DNA of 64,000 bases from Odobenus rosmarus divergens (taxonomy: Eukaryota > Chordata > Mammalia > Carnivora > Odobenidae), in NCBI RefSeq assembly GCF_000321225.1, contig NW_004451665.1:205922-269921 (forward strand), read 5' to 3'. A program made the translations under genes and the position numbers. Below the pieces are notes generated by a model. The model was given only the letters and a program-made list of their open reading frames with translations. It made no database searches and had not been told where the DNA came from. This document shows, piece by piece, positions 22,741-33,941 of this stretch (within the stretch, counting starts at the first letter, position 1; each line of letters opens with the position of its first letter).

Positions 22741-23739
22741 TCTGCTCCATCCCCCAGGGCATCTTCTTGCCCCCAACAGAGGGAAACATTTTTTATTTTT
22801 AAAATAAAAAATGGCTCCTATATAGTCTATAAATGCAAACTATATGAAAGAGCTTATATACTATCTCCCCAAATGCTGGGACTGAAGCCCTGTCCCAAAA
22901 CCCGGTGGCTCCTCTGGCTGAGACTAGGTCACCTACCTGGGCTCCCAACAATCAGCCTCCCTGACATGGCCCACACTGCCGGGCCAGCCCGGATGCTCCT
23001 GATCCAGACACGAGCAGGGCCACCACCCTTCCCCGCCAGCAGCCTGGAACTCCCGACACTGGCCCCACAGATTCTGTCCTGCTCGCTGCCCCCACCCACC
23101 TGCAGATGAAGGCTAATTCCCCCCGATGCCAATATCTCCCTCGCACCTACATTCTTGGGATGGAGGAAGGAGGGTGTTGGCAAGAAGGCCAGATATCCAG
23201 GTAAAAGAAGTAACATAGGTTCCATCACCCCAACTGTTCTTTCTGTAACTCTCTCTTCTCCCTGCACCTGCCCTAGTTCCTCTTCACTATCTCTTCTCTG
23301 GAGCTGCAGGCCTTGCTTCAGGGCCCCCGACGCTAGCCTCTGAGCTGCCACCGGGCTCAGCCCCGTGCATTTCCTTTCCTTGCTTTCTTTTCATGAAACA
23401 TAGTGAAACTTGAAGAAAGTTTGCAAAATCGTCCCAGCACCTCCCATTCAGACCTCTGCGGCACAGTGTGCTGGTGCCCATGCCTGGCTTTGCCTCAGCT
23501 CCACTACCCACCAGCGGGCTATGCTAAACAAATCCTCCACCTCTCAGGGTCTCAGGTTCCCCATGCACAGAAGAGGACGGGCTACACCATGCTGGTTTTT
23601 GCAGGTCTGCCAGGAGAATCCAATGAGAGAACACAAGCAAAGCCCCTCCCCAGGTGACTGGCAGCCCAGGCCGAACTTGGAATAAAATGAATGCATCATT
23701 TTCATGCTTCTCTTTCCACCGAAGGTTAAAACAAATGTT

Positions 23740-23925
23740 TTCCTCATAGCTGCTTTCTTCCTAATGACCAGTTTTAATAGTGGCATAATATTCCATCACA
23801 TAATGAACCTACTCATTCCCCACCTTCATGTGGGTATTGTTTTTGTTTCCTCTGAATTAAGACAGGAATTCCCAAGAGTGAGATTATCAGGTCAGAGGGT
23901 CTGGGTTTTTTGGACTCTTTTATAA
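23740..23925. repeat. L1 3'-region-like fragment
   Basis: GGCATAATATTCCATCACAT, TCATGTGGGTATTG, GAGATTATCAGGTCAGAG resemble an L1 3' block. Degenerate; family and strand not certain. Confidence 0.35.
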
Positions 23926-24339
23926 AATGCCTCCCAGCACCACGCCTGAGAGCGAACCTGGGAGAAGTCCCACAGGCCTATCCACACCCTCACCCTCCTG
24001 CCGCGCCCTCCCTTCTTCTGCCTCCTGCCCTTAGGCATGCCAGGAGCCGCAATGCCAGCTTAGGCTCATTCTGATAGAAGATCCAGAAATTTTAGGCTGC
24101 AGAGCAGGAAAAAAAAAAAAAAAAAAAGGCGCCTCCTGGCCTGTTTTAAATGACCACAAAACCAAAAAGCCAAGCAAACGAAAAGAAGAATTACAAAGCA
24201 GGAGCTCCTGGCAGTACCCAAGTCCACTTGGAGGGAAAAAGAAGGTGTGTAGCCTCTTCACGTACAGCAAAAGGGCTCAAGGGATCAGAACAAGCCAAGT
24301 CCCCCTCCTTGCAAGGAGGAGATCTGAGCTGATAAGTGA

Positions 24340-24540
24340 GGACGGAACACTGGCCACGTGGTGGGCACAGTACATCGAGGCACTGTGTCACTTAATCCTC
24401 ACAGAGTCCCAGTGAGCCGGTGCTTCCATGATGTCTGTTTCACAGAGGAGAATGCAGAGGAGGGTCCCCACAGGCCAGAGGCCGCACAGTTGGTCTGGGA
24501 GGAAGCCAAGTTGAGGCCCTGTGCTGTTCTACCTGGAGCC
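24340..24540 (-). repeat. MIR SINE (reverse)
   Basis: CACTTAATCCTCACAGAGTC, TCACAGAGGAGAATGCAGAG, CCGCACAGTTGGTCTGGG in reverse MIR order. Confidence 0.65.
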
Positions 24541-25176
24541 CCCCTCAGTCCTAAGCACACACCGTCCTGCACAATTTAGATTTGGCTAAAAGGACACTGT
24601 ATGTCAATACACGGAAAGGCTTGTTTTTAATCTGCAGAGATCTCTGATAACACTCCAGACGTAATGCAGAATTAGGAGCTGCTACTTGGTCATGTGCCCA
24701 ATACCCCACACATAGCCTATGGGGCCTCGAGAGGCTCCAGGGCACGCTCAGAGCCAAGGTGGGCCTTAATATCCAGATGGAAACTTCTCTGCCTTGAATT
24801 CTGGACTGGAAAACTGACAACTCTTGGCTGCATAATGAGCAGGGAACTGTTCCCTTCTCTGACTTCCCTAGCCCAGCTCTAAACTAAAAATACGCAAAAC
24901 TGGTCATTTCTTTAGGTCTTGATTTTTACTACCAAAGGCATTGCAAAACTGTGAGCAAGCTGCTCTTCCAGTCTCGATGAAGGAAGTGTTAGATTAGCTT
25001 GCACCCTGGGACAATTATGGCCAATCTGTTTCCTTTTGCTGCAGTCACCAGGATTAAACAATGCCACTGAGGTATATACGTAGGTCAACATCTATCAAAC
25101 TATATACTGAAAATCGCTGCAGTTCACTGTATGACAATTATACCTCAATAAAGTTGTTTAAAAAGCGAGAAAGGGA

Positions 25177-25385
25177 TGGGTGCCTGGGTGGCTCAGGTGG
25201 TTAAGCGACTGCCTTCGGCTCAGGTCATGATCCTGGAGTCCCAGGATCGAGTCCCGCATCGGGCTCCCTGCTCAGCAGGGAGTCTGCTTCTCCCTCTGAC
25301 CCTCCCCCCTCTCATGTGCTCTCTCTCTCTCTCATTCTCTCAAATAAATAAATAAAATCTTTAAAAAAAATAAAAATAAAAAAAT
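25177..25385 (+). mobile_element. SINEC, full length
   Basis: Head TGGGTGCCTGGGTGGCTC and second-subfamily body (GATCCTGGAGTCCCAGGATC). Exact 17-bp target-site duplication AAAAAGCGAGAAAGGGA at 25160-25176 and 25386-25402. About 270 bp downstream of the SORBS1 start-codon exon (in gene direction). Confidence 0.97.
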
Positions 25386-25654
25386 AAAAAGCGAGAAAGG
25401 GAGATATTATAAAGATTAGGATGTGGTGCATGTTAAGCCTAGTGCTTAACACATAGTAGGCACTCATTAAATCATTCGTGATGAAGGCAACGGCAGCAAT
25501 GACAACTTATGACAGAGCTTTGGCACTTGCCCAGGTCTCAAAAAATAAAAAATGAAATGCAGTTGGGCCCTTAAGAGTAAGTGGGAAATCTGGGTAAACT
25601 ACCCAGTTTTGTAGATTTGTCCAGAAGAGAAAGACAGGGTTTAAAATGACTTAC

Positions 25655-25664
25655 CAGAGCTCAT
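25655..25664 (-). CDS. SORBS1: SORBS1 start codon (exon 1 coding part)
   Basis: Ten coding nucleotides, ATGAGCTCTG, give MSS and the first base of E4, joining exon 2 to read MSSECDVGASK as in mouse. The start context ACCACCATGA is good (A at -3). The donor is CTCTG|GTAAGTC, a near-consensus site. The start is chosen because the joined frame reproduces the known SORBS1 N-terminus. Confidence 0.96.
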
Positions 25665-25709
25665 GGTGGTAACAGGACAAGTCTTCCGCTACTGAGGCTC
25701 CGAACTGCT
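25665..25709 (-). other. SORBS1: SORBS1 5' UTR part of the start-codon exon
   Basis: Forty-five untranslated bases before the ATG, preceded by a strong acceptor (CTGTTTTCCTGCAG|AGCAGTTC). The acceptor means at least one further non-coding exon lies upstream, to the right in this window or beyond it. No in-frame upstream ATG is present in this segment. Confidence 0.88.
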
Positions 25710-25844
25710 CTGCAGGAAAACAGACAACACAACAGAACTGATGAATGGCGGGTTCACAGTTAGTCCCCATGGTTTGCATGAAAAATGCAGACACCATATA
25801 TAGCCAGGAGTCGCCTGGCCAGGCTTCTAGTTCTTGGTTGGCTC

Positions 25845-25965
25845 CCTGTGAACATGACCTTGACCTTGGGCACAACACTCAACCTCCTTGGCCTCAGTTT
25901 TGTCACCAGTACTTGGTTTAGATACTAAGCAAGATCTCCTCCAGTTCTAAGATTCTATTAAAAAC
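25845..25965 (+). repeat. MIR SINE
   Basis: GAACATGACCTTGACCTTGG, GGCACAACACTCAACCTCC, TTGGCCTCAGTTTTGTCACC in MIR order. Confidence 0.55.
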
Positions 25966-26099
25966 CTCAAGTTCCATGAATGCACATGGGTCAAGGAGAG
26001 GGTAAAGGAAAGAAAGAACCAAATTTTAGGAGAAAGACGTTAAAATCACAACACAAAATGATTATCAAAGGACAGTAAGTCATACATATATACTATGCA

Positions 26100-26285
26100 C
26101 ATGGAAATGTTCTGGATGCTTTAAATATATTCATTTGATCCTCCCAGTGACCCTACAGAGTAAGCACTGACATTGTATTAGTTTACATGGATGAGGAGAC
26201 GGAGGTACGAGGGGGCACAGCTTGGTAATGGGACCCAGGCGGGCAGACTCGAAGGCCCAGGCTGTTAGGTTCTGTACTCTATTGG
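26100..26285 (-). repeat. MIR SINE (reverse)
   Basis: TTGATCCTCCCAGTGACCCT, GGATGAGGAGACGGAGGTAC, GCACAGCTTGGTAATGGGAC. Confidence 0.65.
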
Positions 26286-26439
26286 CCTGAGGGGGGAATG
26301 CATTCTCTTGATTCACAAAGACCACCCCCTCATTTAGTATGGTCTCAAGTCTGCAGTAACCACTGATCTGCTTTCTATCACCAGAGTCTAACCCTTTTCC
26401 TAGAACGTTACACCTGACTTCTTGCACCTGACTTCTCTT

Positions 26440-26890
26440 CTCTCGCTTAGCCCACCACCATTCAGCAATCAGCCGTATGTGTGTGGGTCTATTTCTGGAC
26501 TTCATTCTGTTCCACGGATCTGACTTGAGCCCATAACTCACTCTCTCGATTACTCCAGCTTTAGAGTAAGTCTTGAAATCTGGTAGTGTGAGTCTTCCAA
26601 CTTCATTCTTTTTCAAAAATCATTTTGGCTCTTTTAGATCCTTTGCATTCTCACAAAGTTGAGAGTCTTACCCACTTCTACCAAAAACCAAGCAAGAAGC
26701 GTGCTGGACTTCTGATTGGGACTGTGTTGAATTTATACATCAGTCCGGAGGGAAATTAACATTTTACCAATATTGAATTTTCTAATTCATGAGAGTAGAT
26801 CCTCTGACCCTTTATGAAGTTCTTTCATGTCTCTCCACAATATTCTGTAGTTTCCAAAGCACTGGTCTTGCACACATTCTGAATAAAAAG
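26440..26890 (-). mobile_element. L1 ORF2 fragment (reverse transcriptase C-terminal side)
   Basis: The minus-strand translation includes KKNEVGRLTLPDFKTYSKAG, matching the L1 ORF2p motif NKVGGLTLPDFKTYYKA, followed by a degenerate PWNRMKS (L1: QWNRIES). Upstream codons in other frames also fit L1 (frameshifts). It is a dead 5'- and 3'-truncated LINE fragment. Confidence 0.85.
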
Positions 26891-26949
26891 GCTTAAGTGA
26901 ACATACTGGAAAGATGACCTGAAAAGCAAGACTTCGGGATGTGCAGAAC

Positions 26950-27110
26950 CTTGCTATTTAAAGTGTGGTCCAGGGACCAGCTGCACTGGGATCAGCTGGG
27001 CGCTTACTAAGAATGCAGAAACTCAGACTCGACCCTACAGTGACTGAATCCGAATCTGCATTTTAACAAGATCTCCAGCTGGTCTCTCTGCACTTTAAAA
27101 TGTGAGAAGC
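26950..27110. mobile_element. MER5A-like hAT element
   Basis: TTAAAGTGTGGTCCAGGGAC, CAGCTGCACTGGGATCAGCT, AATCTGCATTTTAACAAG and TTTAAAATGTGAGAAGCAAT fit a MER5A end-to-end layout. Confidence 0.7.
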
Positions 27111-27419
27111 AATGAGGGAGAGGAAATCAGCTCCCTAGTTCATGAATTCTGCAATAAGAAGGCCCAGGCACGGTCTGAGGGTCTGTGCAAGGAGACATGT
27201 GTTATTTTCCTTTTTAACACACTGAAGCCAGGCACTGTCCTTGCTCACCATCCTTGGAACAGAGTAGAATGCTAGGGGCAAGAAGGATAGCATCCAAACG
27301 TTTTTACTTTTTTAAAATGATTTTAATAGTTTCATTAAGGTTTTCTTCAACTTTTAAAGTGATTAAAGAAGGGCTTTTGATTCAAGCATGAAGCTGTCTT
27401 AATAGAATGTGTGTTTTCT

Positions 27420-27670
27420 TTCTTTACAGTCCTTTCTAACCTCTATCTGCAGAAGTAGCATTTACATATAGTTGTAAACGTAATGTCTAGACAGCTTTAT
27501 GTTTTACTTTTTAAAGATTTCAACATTTTTCTGGGTTTTTACACAGTCATCATATCCATTATTTTAATGGCTATGTAATATTTTATTGTATTAACCCTTC
27601 ATAATTCATTTACCACTTCCCTCTGGACAGTTCTGTTTAATTCATCTTCATTTTAAAAATAAGTACATGG
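27420..27670. repeat. L1 3'-region-like fragment
   Basis: TTTTAATGGCTATGTAATAT, TTATTGTATTAACCCTTCAT and CATTTACCACTTCCCTCTGG resemble an old L1 3' segment. Low certainty. Confidence 0.35.
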
Positions 27671-29538
27671 CACAAACGCATTCTTAGGCTAGGAAAGAGA
27701 TGAATGGAAATGTCCTATGAACCAAACAAAAAAGGTGCCTCAACTCACACATGATGAATATCACCGCCATACGTGGGTAGCCCTTTGCGTGTGTAATATT
27801 TTTCAACATAGACACTAGTAATTTCTAAGTGTCAGCCCCACTCTTGCTTTCAAACTGATCTAATGTACATCTGGTCAGGGAGATTATCCAAAATACCATC
27901 ACTTGGCCACAAATGCCCAGCACCCACAGTAGAGGCCAGCTGTAGCACTCTCTGGGAGGCCCCCCCCATGCTAGGTGTTCACCAGTTAGTGGCTGGATTG
28001 TAAGATGGAAGGAGAATGGACCCAGAGTGCTAGGACACTGTTTTAATATTTTAAGAACTAGCATGACAGTAATGGGTGACAAAGACCATGCACAGGTGAG
28101 CACCAGCTCTGGACAGCCTTTTTGGGTCATAGGTTTTGCGGCATGCTCTCATTTGGTGCCTGAATCAGCCACAGGTGACACAAAGAAGAATGGGACAGTT
28201 TAAGTAAATCTCCAGCGAGGGTAACAGTGGCGGCTGTACCAAGGAGGGTGCCCGGTGTCCAGTCCTCACCAGTGGTGGCTACAGACTACTGCAGCCCTAT
28301 CCCGACTATCGCAGGGCCCAATTTCAGCTCTCATTCCATCCCACTTAGTCTCCATGAATTCCTGCCTCTGTTCGGAGGGCAGTTCTCCAGCCTCCCACAA
28401 ATTCAGAACTACCCAAGCTCCTACCAATAAACCCCATTTCAGTGTGAGCTCAGTTTGAGAGGCAGTTTCCGGTCATTTGCAACCCAAGAATCTTGACCAG
28501 CACAAGGAGAGGGGGAGGAAGAAGTCCCAGAGGTTTCATTCCGAGAGGAGAATCTTCATTCCTCTCTCCTGAAGTGAGGCCATCCAGATCTGAATCCCAA
28601 GGGGGCTCAGCAAAGGGTCTTGTCTCTACAACCTGAAGAGCTCAGAGTGGGGGCGGTGAGGATGGGATCAGGAAGCTGCACAAACTGAGTCTGACCAGCA
28701 CGCTGTAAGCCTTGAAAGTCATCATCTAGTCCCTGCAGTTTATTCAGAGATAATGCAAGCTATTAAAATCATATGTAGAATGTGAGAGTTTATTTTACAT
28801 AAAACCCCCTGACACTTAATATTTACTTAAAAACTAAGCTGTAAAGGGTTTGATTTGGTTGAGAACATGATGGCATGTCTTTGGAATTTCTCCCACAAGT
28901 CGCCTCCAAAGGAGGCAGGCACCTTTGGGTACAAGCCAAAAAGATGAACAGTGCCATCTAGTGGCAAAACCATACAGCTCCAAGTGGGCAGCTATCCCCC
29001 AGTAAATCGCAGGAAGCTCCTCATTGTCAGAGCTTGGGTGGGCCAGCGAGGGTCAAGCTTGGGCAGCCAGGACCTACCGTACTTGGGTAAAGGGCCACAG
29101 CATCAACACAGACATTCCACCAGAAGAACAAAATGTAAAATAGCCAGACTTGTTAAGAATGCATCTGGATAATTGATGGTTCTGCATGGTCCCTCCCTAA
29201 TTCCACGACCCTATAATTCTGAGATAAGTCTTGATGACACAGAGTGAATAATTACTAAAAAGCAAGTTATACTCATGCTTCCAGCTCAAATAGGATCCAA
29301 TAACTAAATATGGGTTGTTTATTGGGGAAGGAAAGAAGGTCCTTCCTTATATGGATGGTTCAGGGATGTAGAACGAGGGAAGAATGGAGTTTGTCTGTAA
29401 AAATGAATTCAAGGTCCAAGCAAAGATTCTTGGAAAAGAAGGAGTCTCAGATTGACCTCTCACAAAAGGTGCTCCAGCTTCTCCTATGCCCTATGGTGTC
29501 TGGCTTCCATTGCTTCTCCCCACATATGTACTAAGGAT

Positions 29539-29573
29539 GTGTGTGTACACACATGCACGCACACACACACACA
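29539..29573 (+). repeat. (TG)n/(CA)n microsatellite
   Basis: GTGTGTGT followed by an imperfect ACAC tract. Confidence 0.85.
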
Positions 29574-31204
29574 ATTTTAAGTCTCCATAGGAGAGACACT
29601 GTGTCATCCCATGACCAAGAACTCAGTGGGTGCTCAGTCATGAACTCTGTCCCTGTCTCTGTTTAGCCTTTAGAACCCAATTTTGGAGTCTTCACTTCAA
29701 GATAATCAGGACCCTCCTTAAATCCAACATAGCTGTCTAAAAACAAGCTAGCTCCCCATCCCCACCAAACCCTGGTTATACTCTGGCTTTGAAATCCAAT
29801 CTGGGACTTGATTTATTTGCAGCTACTTCCTTCCAATGGCTTGAAAAGAACAGTAACGGCTCACAAAGCCCCAGAATAAATGCTCGGCCTTATTGCTTTT
29901 TATACTTTGTTGATCCCCACAGCAAAGTCAAATTTCTCCAATTTTTCGACAGCTCATCCTCTTCTCAATCTCTATTAATGGTCCTTTCTCTCCAAATGCA
30001 CTCTCTACTTTGTTGAAGAGGGTGCAGAAGGTTCTTCAGAACCAGAAAGGATACACACTGAGTTGCTGACACTGCCTTTCAAGGGAGGAAGATAGGATAA
30101 GCTCAGCCGTGACATTAACTTAGGTGTGGAATCCCATGACATAGCTGGGGGCTCAAAACACAACAAGCACAAGGCTTTTGTGAGAAGACCAATGCTTCTG
30201 GAGAGGGAGCCGTAGGAAAGCACATCAGAAGGGCCATCCTCCACATCCTCTCATCTCCTCCTGGAGTCTCTCCAACTGGTTTCCACTCTAACCAGTTATC
30301 TGAAATGGCCTTCAGAAAGATTTCCAGTGCGGACACGGCCAAGCCCAACACTGGCTTCTGCACTGGTCGGGGCCTCACTGACCTTTTCCACTGAATTTAA
30401 AACACTTAACTCCTTCTTCCTCCCACAAACACTTTTTGGTCCTGGTTTCTAAGTGTCACTGTGGGTTGGTTTACGTCAGGCCAGGAGAATTTTCTTTCTG
30501 GATCAGGGCTTCCACCGTTCTTCTAGGAGTTCAAAAATCTAGAGGACCCCACACTGGGTCCTCATTCCTTTCTATCTTCATGCTCACTTCCTTGGGGATT
30601 TTATCTGTAATATGAGAGCCAGAAGGATCCGTGTAGGTTACCTAGCCCACTTCACTAGCTTTCTGCCTGCTTTGGAAGGAGGTTCCATGAGCCCCCTCAC
30701 GCCACAGTGCTGGTAATCCACCCACCCAATCCCCATCTTTCACTTCAACCAGAATAGCTGTACTTTTGTTGATTTCATTCATTTGTACTTTCTGAGTTTT
30801 CCTTGGATGATTGGGTTCTGTGGCTACCAAAAAAAAAAAAAAAAAGGGTCATAAACCAGAAATCCAATCCACACCCTTACTGGGGTGTAAAAACTGAGAT
30901 TTAGAAAAAGTTTCCCTTTGTCTTGGTTTTTACTCCTCTACTAAGCCCTCTGTCCCTCTTCTTCCTCCTCAGGCCACCTGCAGCCTTTGGCCTCTTGGCA
31001 ATGGATACAGAATTCCAGATGAGAATCAGTCCTCCACAGCTAATGCACAGACTGGCCAGTGCCATTTCCCCTTTTAGAACCTTCCAATATCACCCCATTA
31101 CTCATTGAACACTAAGTCCCAATAATCAGCGACAAGAGATGGCTGAGTCTGATACTCCTCTCGCCCCCACCTTGCCTTCCAGTCTGTCTCTGCCCCTCCA
31201 GCCA

Positions 31205-31330
31205 GGCCTCAGGCACTGAGCCCAATAGACAGTGAGCACCATCCGGCAAGGCCGGGTCTTGCTCATCTCCGTGTCCCAACGTCTGGTATGGTGCCTGGCA
31301 AGCGCCCAATTAATGGTGGAGAGAATCCAC
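31205..31330 (+). repeat. L2/MIR-class fragment
   Basis: GTCTTGCTCATCTCCGTGTC, GTATGGTGCCTGGCAAGCGC, CCAATTAATGGTGGAGAG follow the common L2/MIR 3' order. Confidence 0.5.
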
Positions 31331-31734
31331 TGCCCCTCGCACACACCAGTCAGTGTGCACTGCTTTCTCCTTTCCCCTTGTCACCCCCTTCTTGCCCCAC
31401 ACCTGACAAGCTGCCTGGTCTAGTCAATTCTTCCTTCTTCATGAGTCCTGCGCCTCAGCTGCCTCTGGGTTTCCAACCTCACAGTCACACTCACACTCCA
31501 CCACCTCGTTCCTAGACCATGACAATGGCCTAAGAAGCCCAGAACCACCCTACACAGCCATGGAGGGCCACACTGTGACTTCAGCCATGGAAGACTTCCT
31601 AGGGGTCACATTTCCACGGGGAAAACAACCCACAGAGCCCCTGTGAGCTCAGAGGGCTGGCTGGGCAGTACAGAGCAAAAGGGCAAAAGGCACCAAACCT
31701 CCTAGGAAAGAACAATGGGAGCTAAGACACAGGC

Positions 31735-31870
31735 CTGGTGACACCATTCAAACAGTATTTCTCTTGTACCTGCTATGCATCCAGGACAGTGCTTCGCCCA
31801 GAGGAGACCAGCGTGAATCACACAGCTGCGGTCTTTGAGGCCACCGCAGAGTGGTAGGGTGACAGACATG
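31735..31870 (+). repeat. L2-like fragment
   Basis: CAGTATTTCTCTTGTACCTG, CTATGCATCCAGGACAGTGC resemble the L2 3' block. Confidence 0.45.
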
Positions 31871-31899
31871 TCCCACTGAAATATAATATGATGCAGAGC

Positions 31900-32032
31900 T
31901 GGGGCGCCTGGGTGGCTCAGTCGGTTAAGCAGCTGCCTTCGGCTCAGGTCATGATCCCGGGGTCCTGGGATCGAGCCCCACGTCCGGCTCCCTGCTCATC
32001 ATATATATATATATTTATATATATATATATAT
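31900..32032 (+). mobile_element. SINEC with 3' half replaced by a (TA)n tract
   Basis: A normal head (GGGGCGCCTGGGTGGCTCAG) and body run to CCCTGCTCATC. The CT-rich part and poly(A) tail are missing, and a TA tract (about 31999-32035) fills the space. The 14-bp target-site duplication ATATGATGCAGAGC is exact at 31886-31899 and 32033-32046, so insertion was normal and the tail was lost later. Confidence 0.9.
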
Positions 32033-33449
32033 ATATGATGCAGAGCCCTTCTGCTAGCAATCTGAGCTATGTGGTACAGGACCACAGAAAGAAAAGGAAT
32101 ATGTTCTGCATGGGACAGAGAATCAAGGAATGAACGCTAACATTTTCAAATGTTCAGTGACATACTTCTCAGCTCACTTCGAGATATCACACTTTGGGAA
32201 ACACTGGTCTAAAAACTGAGGTCTGAGTTCCTGAATACACCATCAGGCCATGTAAAGTAAGGTTCCGGTGAGTCTTTGATCTTGCTTCCCCCATATATTC
32301 AGTAAGCCCTAAACTCCACGGTACCAGACTGTCATTCCTGCTGCACCCTGAGTAAGAGTTCCCCTTTCCAAGTCCTTCATCTCATGGTTTCTTCCCACTA
32401 ATACCCTTTCCCTCACCTCCCCAACCTTTTAATGGCAACCTAGTTGCCAGATGCACTGGCCCAACAAAAATTACAGGTTTTTATTTGGGTTTAGTTTTGT
32501 TTTTAATCTCCACTAGAAGTCATGCTGATAAGGAACTCATTTTAATAAGACCAATTTCCAATCACAGAATTCAGAAGTCTGATGCCCAAGTTCCCACTAA
32601 AATCATCACAGTCTCATCCCAGACCCTTGCCAGAGACAGGTCAGATCCAGAGCTGGAAAGGTAATTACCAATACACCTGCAATTGTGTTTCATCTTTTAT
32701 ACCTAAATGAAGCCTTTAAATAAACATACAAAGTTGATTCTGCCAGCCAATTGCCAATAAGCAAAATACAGCCCCAAAATAGTTTCAAGTCTTATCAATG
32801 CAATATTATTTGAGCTCCAGACAATAGAATTTGGATGATAACTTGCAATCGTATGTTACATTATCTATGTATTAAAGTGCATGGTTTGCAGCATACATGA
32901 TAGAGGATTAATATCCTGATCTTACAGTATGTTCATACTTATTGCCAGGAAAAAAATTAAAAAGGCATGAAGAAATAATTACCAGAAGAAAAGTGCAAAC
33001 AAACAAACCCATGAGAAAAGGTTCACTTAACCTGATTAGTTTAAAAAAAAAAAAAGATGCAAATAATGACTATTTTTTCCACTTCTTAATTAGTCCATAA
33101 ATTTAAAAACACTAACACTCAATGTGGACAAAAGCAAAGGCACTGACATTTTTCTACGTGGCCAGTGACACTATAAATTGTTATCCCTGTCTTTAGCATT
33201 ACACATCAAGAGCGACATACCTCAATCCCTTTGTGCTTTCGGCAAATCTAGCCCAAAGAAAGCCCCCCACATGACAAAAACCTACACAGAGATGTTTCTC
33301 ACGACTTTACTAATAATAGTGAAAACGTGGACACTCTCTGGTGTTCAGTGACAGGGGACCAATTACATGGTCACATACACCCCTGGGTGGACTGTTGAAC
33401 AGTCATAAAAATAATGGCTATGTAGACCACACAACACGGGAAGACACTT

Positions 33450-33646
33450 TTTTTTTTTAAAGATTTTATTTATTTATTTGAGAGAGAGAATGAGAGATAG
33501 AAAGCACGAGAGGGAAGAGGGTCAGAGGGAGAAGCAGACTCCCTGCTGCTTGAGCAGGAAGCCCGATGTGGGACTCGATCCCAGGACTCCAGGATCATGA
33601 CCTGAGCCGAAGGCAGTCGCTTAACCAACTGAGCCACCCAGGCGCC
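33450..33646 (-). mobile_element. SINEC, full length
   Basis: Poly(T) start and inverted head GAGCCACCCAGGCGCC. Exact 13-bp target-site duplication CGGGAAGACACTT at 33437-33449 and 33647-33659. Sense to SORBS1. Confidence 0.97.
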
Positions 33647-33742
33647 CGGGAAGACACTTCTTATAAGAGTAGGTGAGGAAAGCAGGGTATAGGTCTGTGT
33701 GACATTTGTGATTATAGTTATGTAAAAAATAAAACATAGCCA

Positions 33743-33941
33743 GGGGCACCTGGGTGGCGCAGTCAGTAAGTGTCTGACTCTTGGTTTTGGCTCAGGTCGT
33801 GATCTCAGGGTCGTGAGATCGAGCCCCGCATCAGGCTCCAAGCTCAGCATGGAATCTGCTTAGAGTTTCTCTCTCCCTACCCCTGTGCTCACTCGTGCTC
33901 TCTCTAAAATAAATAAATCTTTAAAACAAACAAACAAAAAG
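33743..33941 (+). mobile_element. SINEC, older subfamily
   Basis: Head GGGGCACCTGGGTGGCGCAG, body CTGACTCTTGGTTTTGGCTC. Diverged duplication ACATAGCCA (33734-33742) / ACATATCCA (33942-33950). Only about 100 bp from the previous SINE, in opposite orientation. Confidence 0.94.

Larger units (their letters stand above)
21180..25654 (-). other. SORBS1: SORBS1 intron 1 (between start-codon exon and exon 2)
   Basis: An intron of about 4.5 kb with one SINE (25177-25385), MIR fragments and a region (23740-23925) that resembles an L1 3' segment. Nothing recognisable in about 21190-22580. Confidence 0.85.

Noticed and set aside
26131..26616. A 161-residue coding gene
   Set aside because: Its N-terminal part is an L1 ORF2 remnant and the rest is a MIR; a dead transposon fragment.
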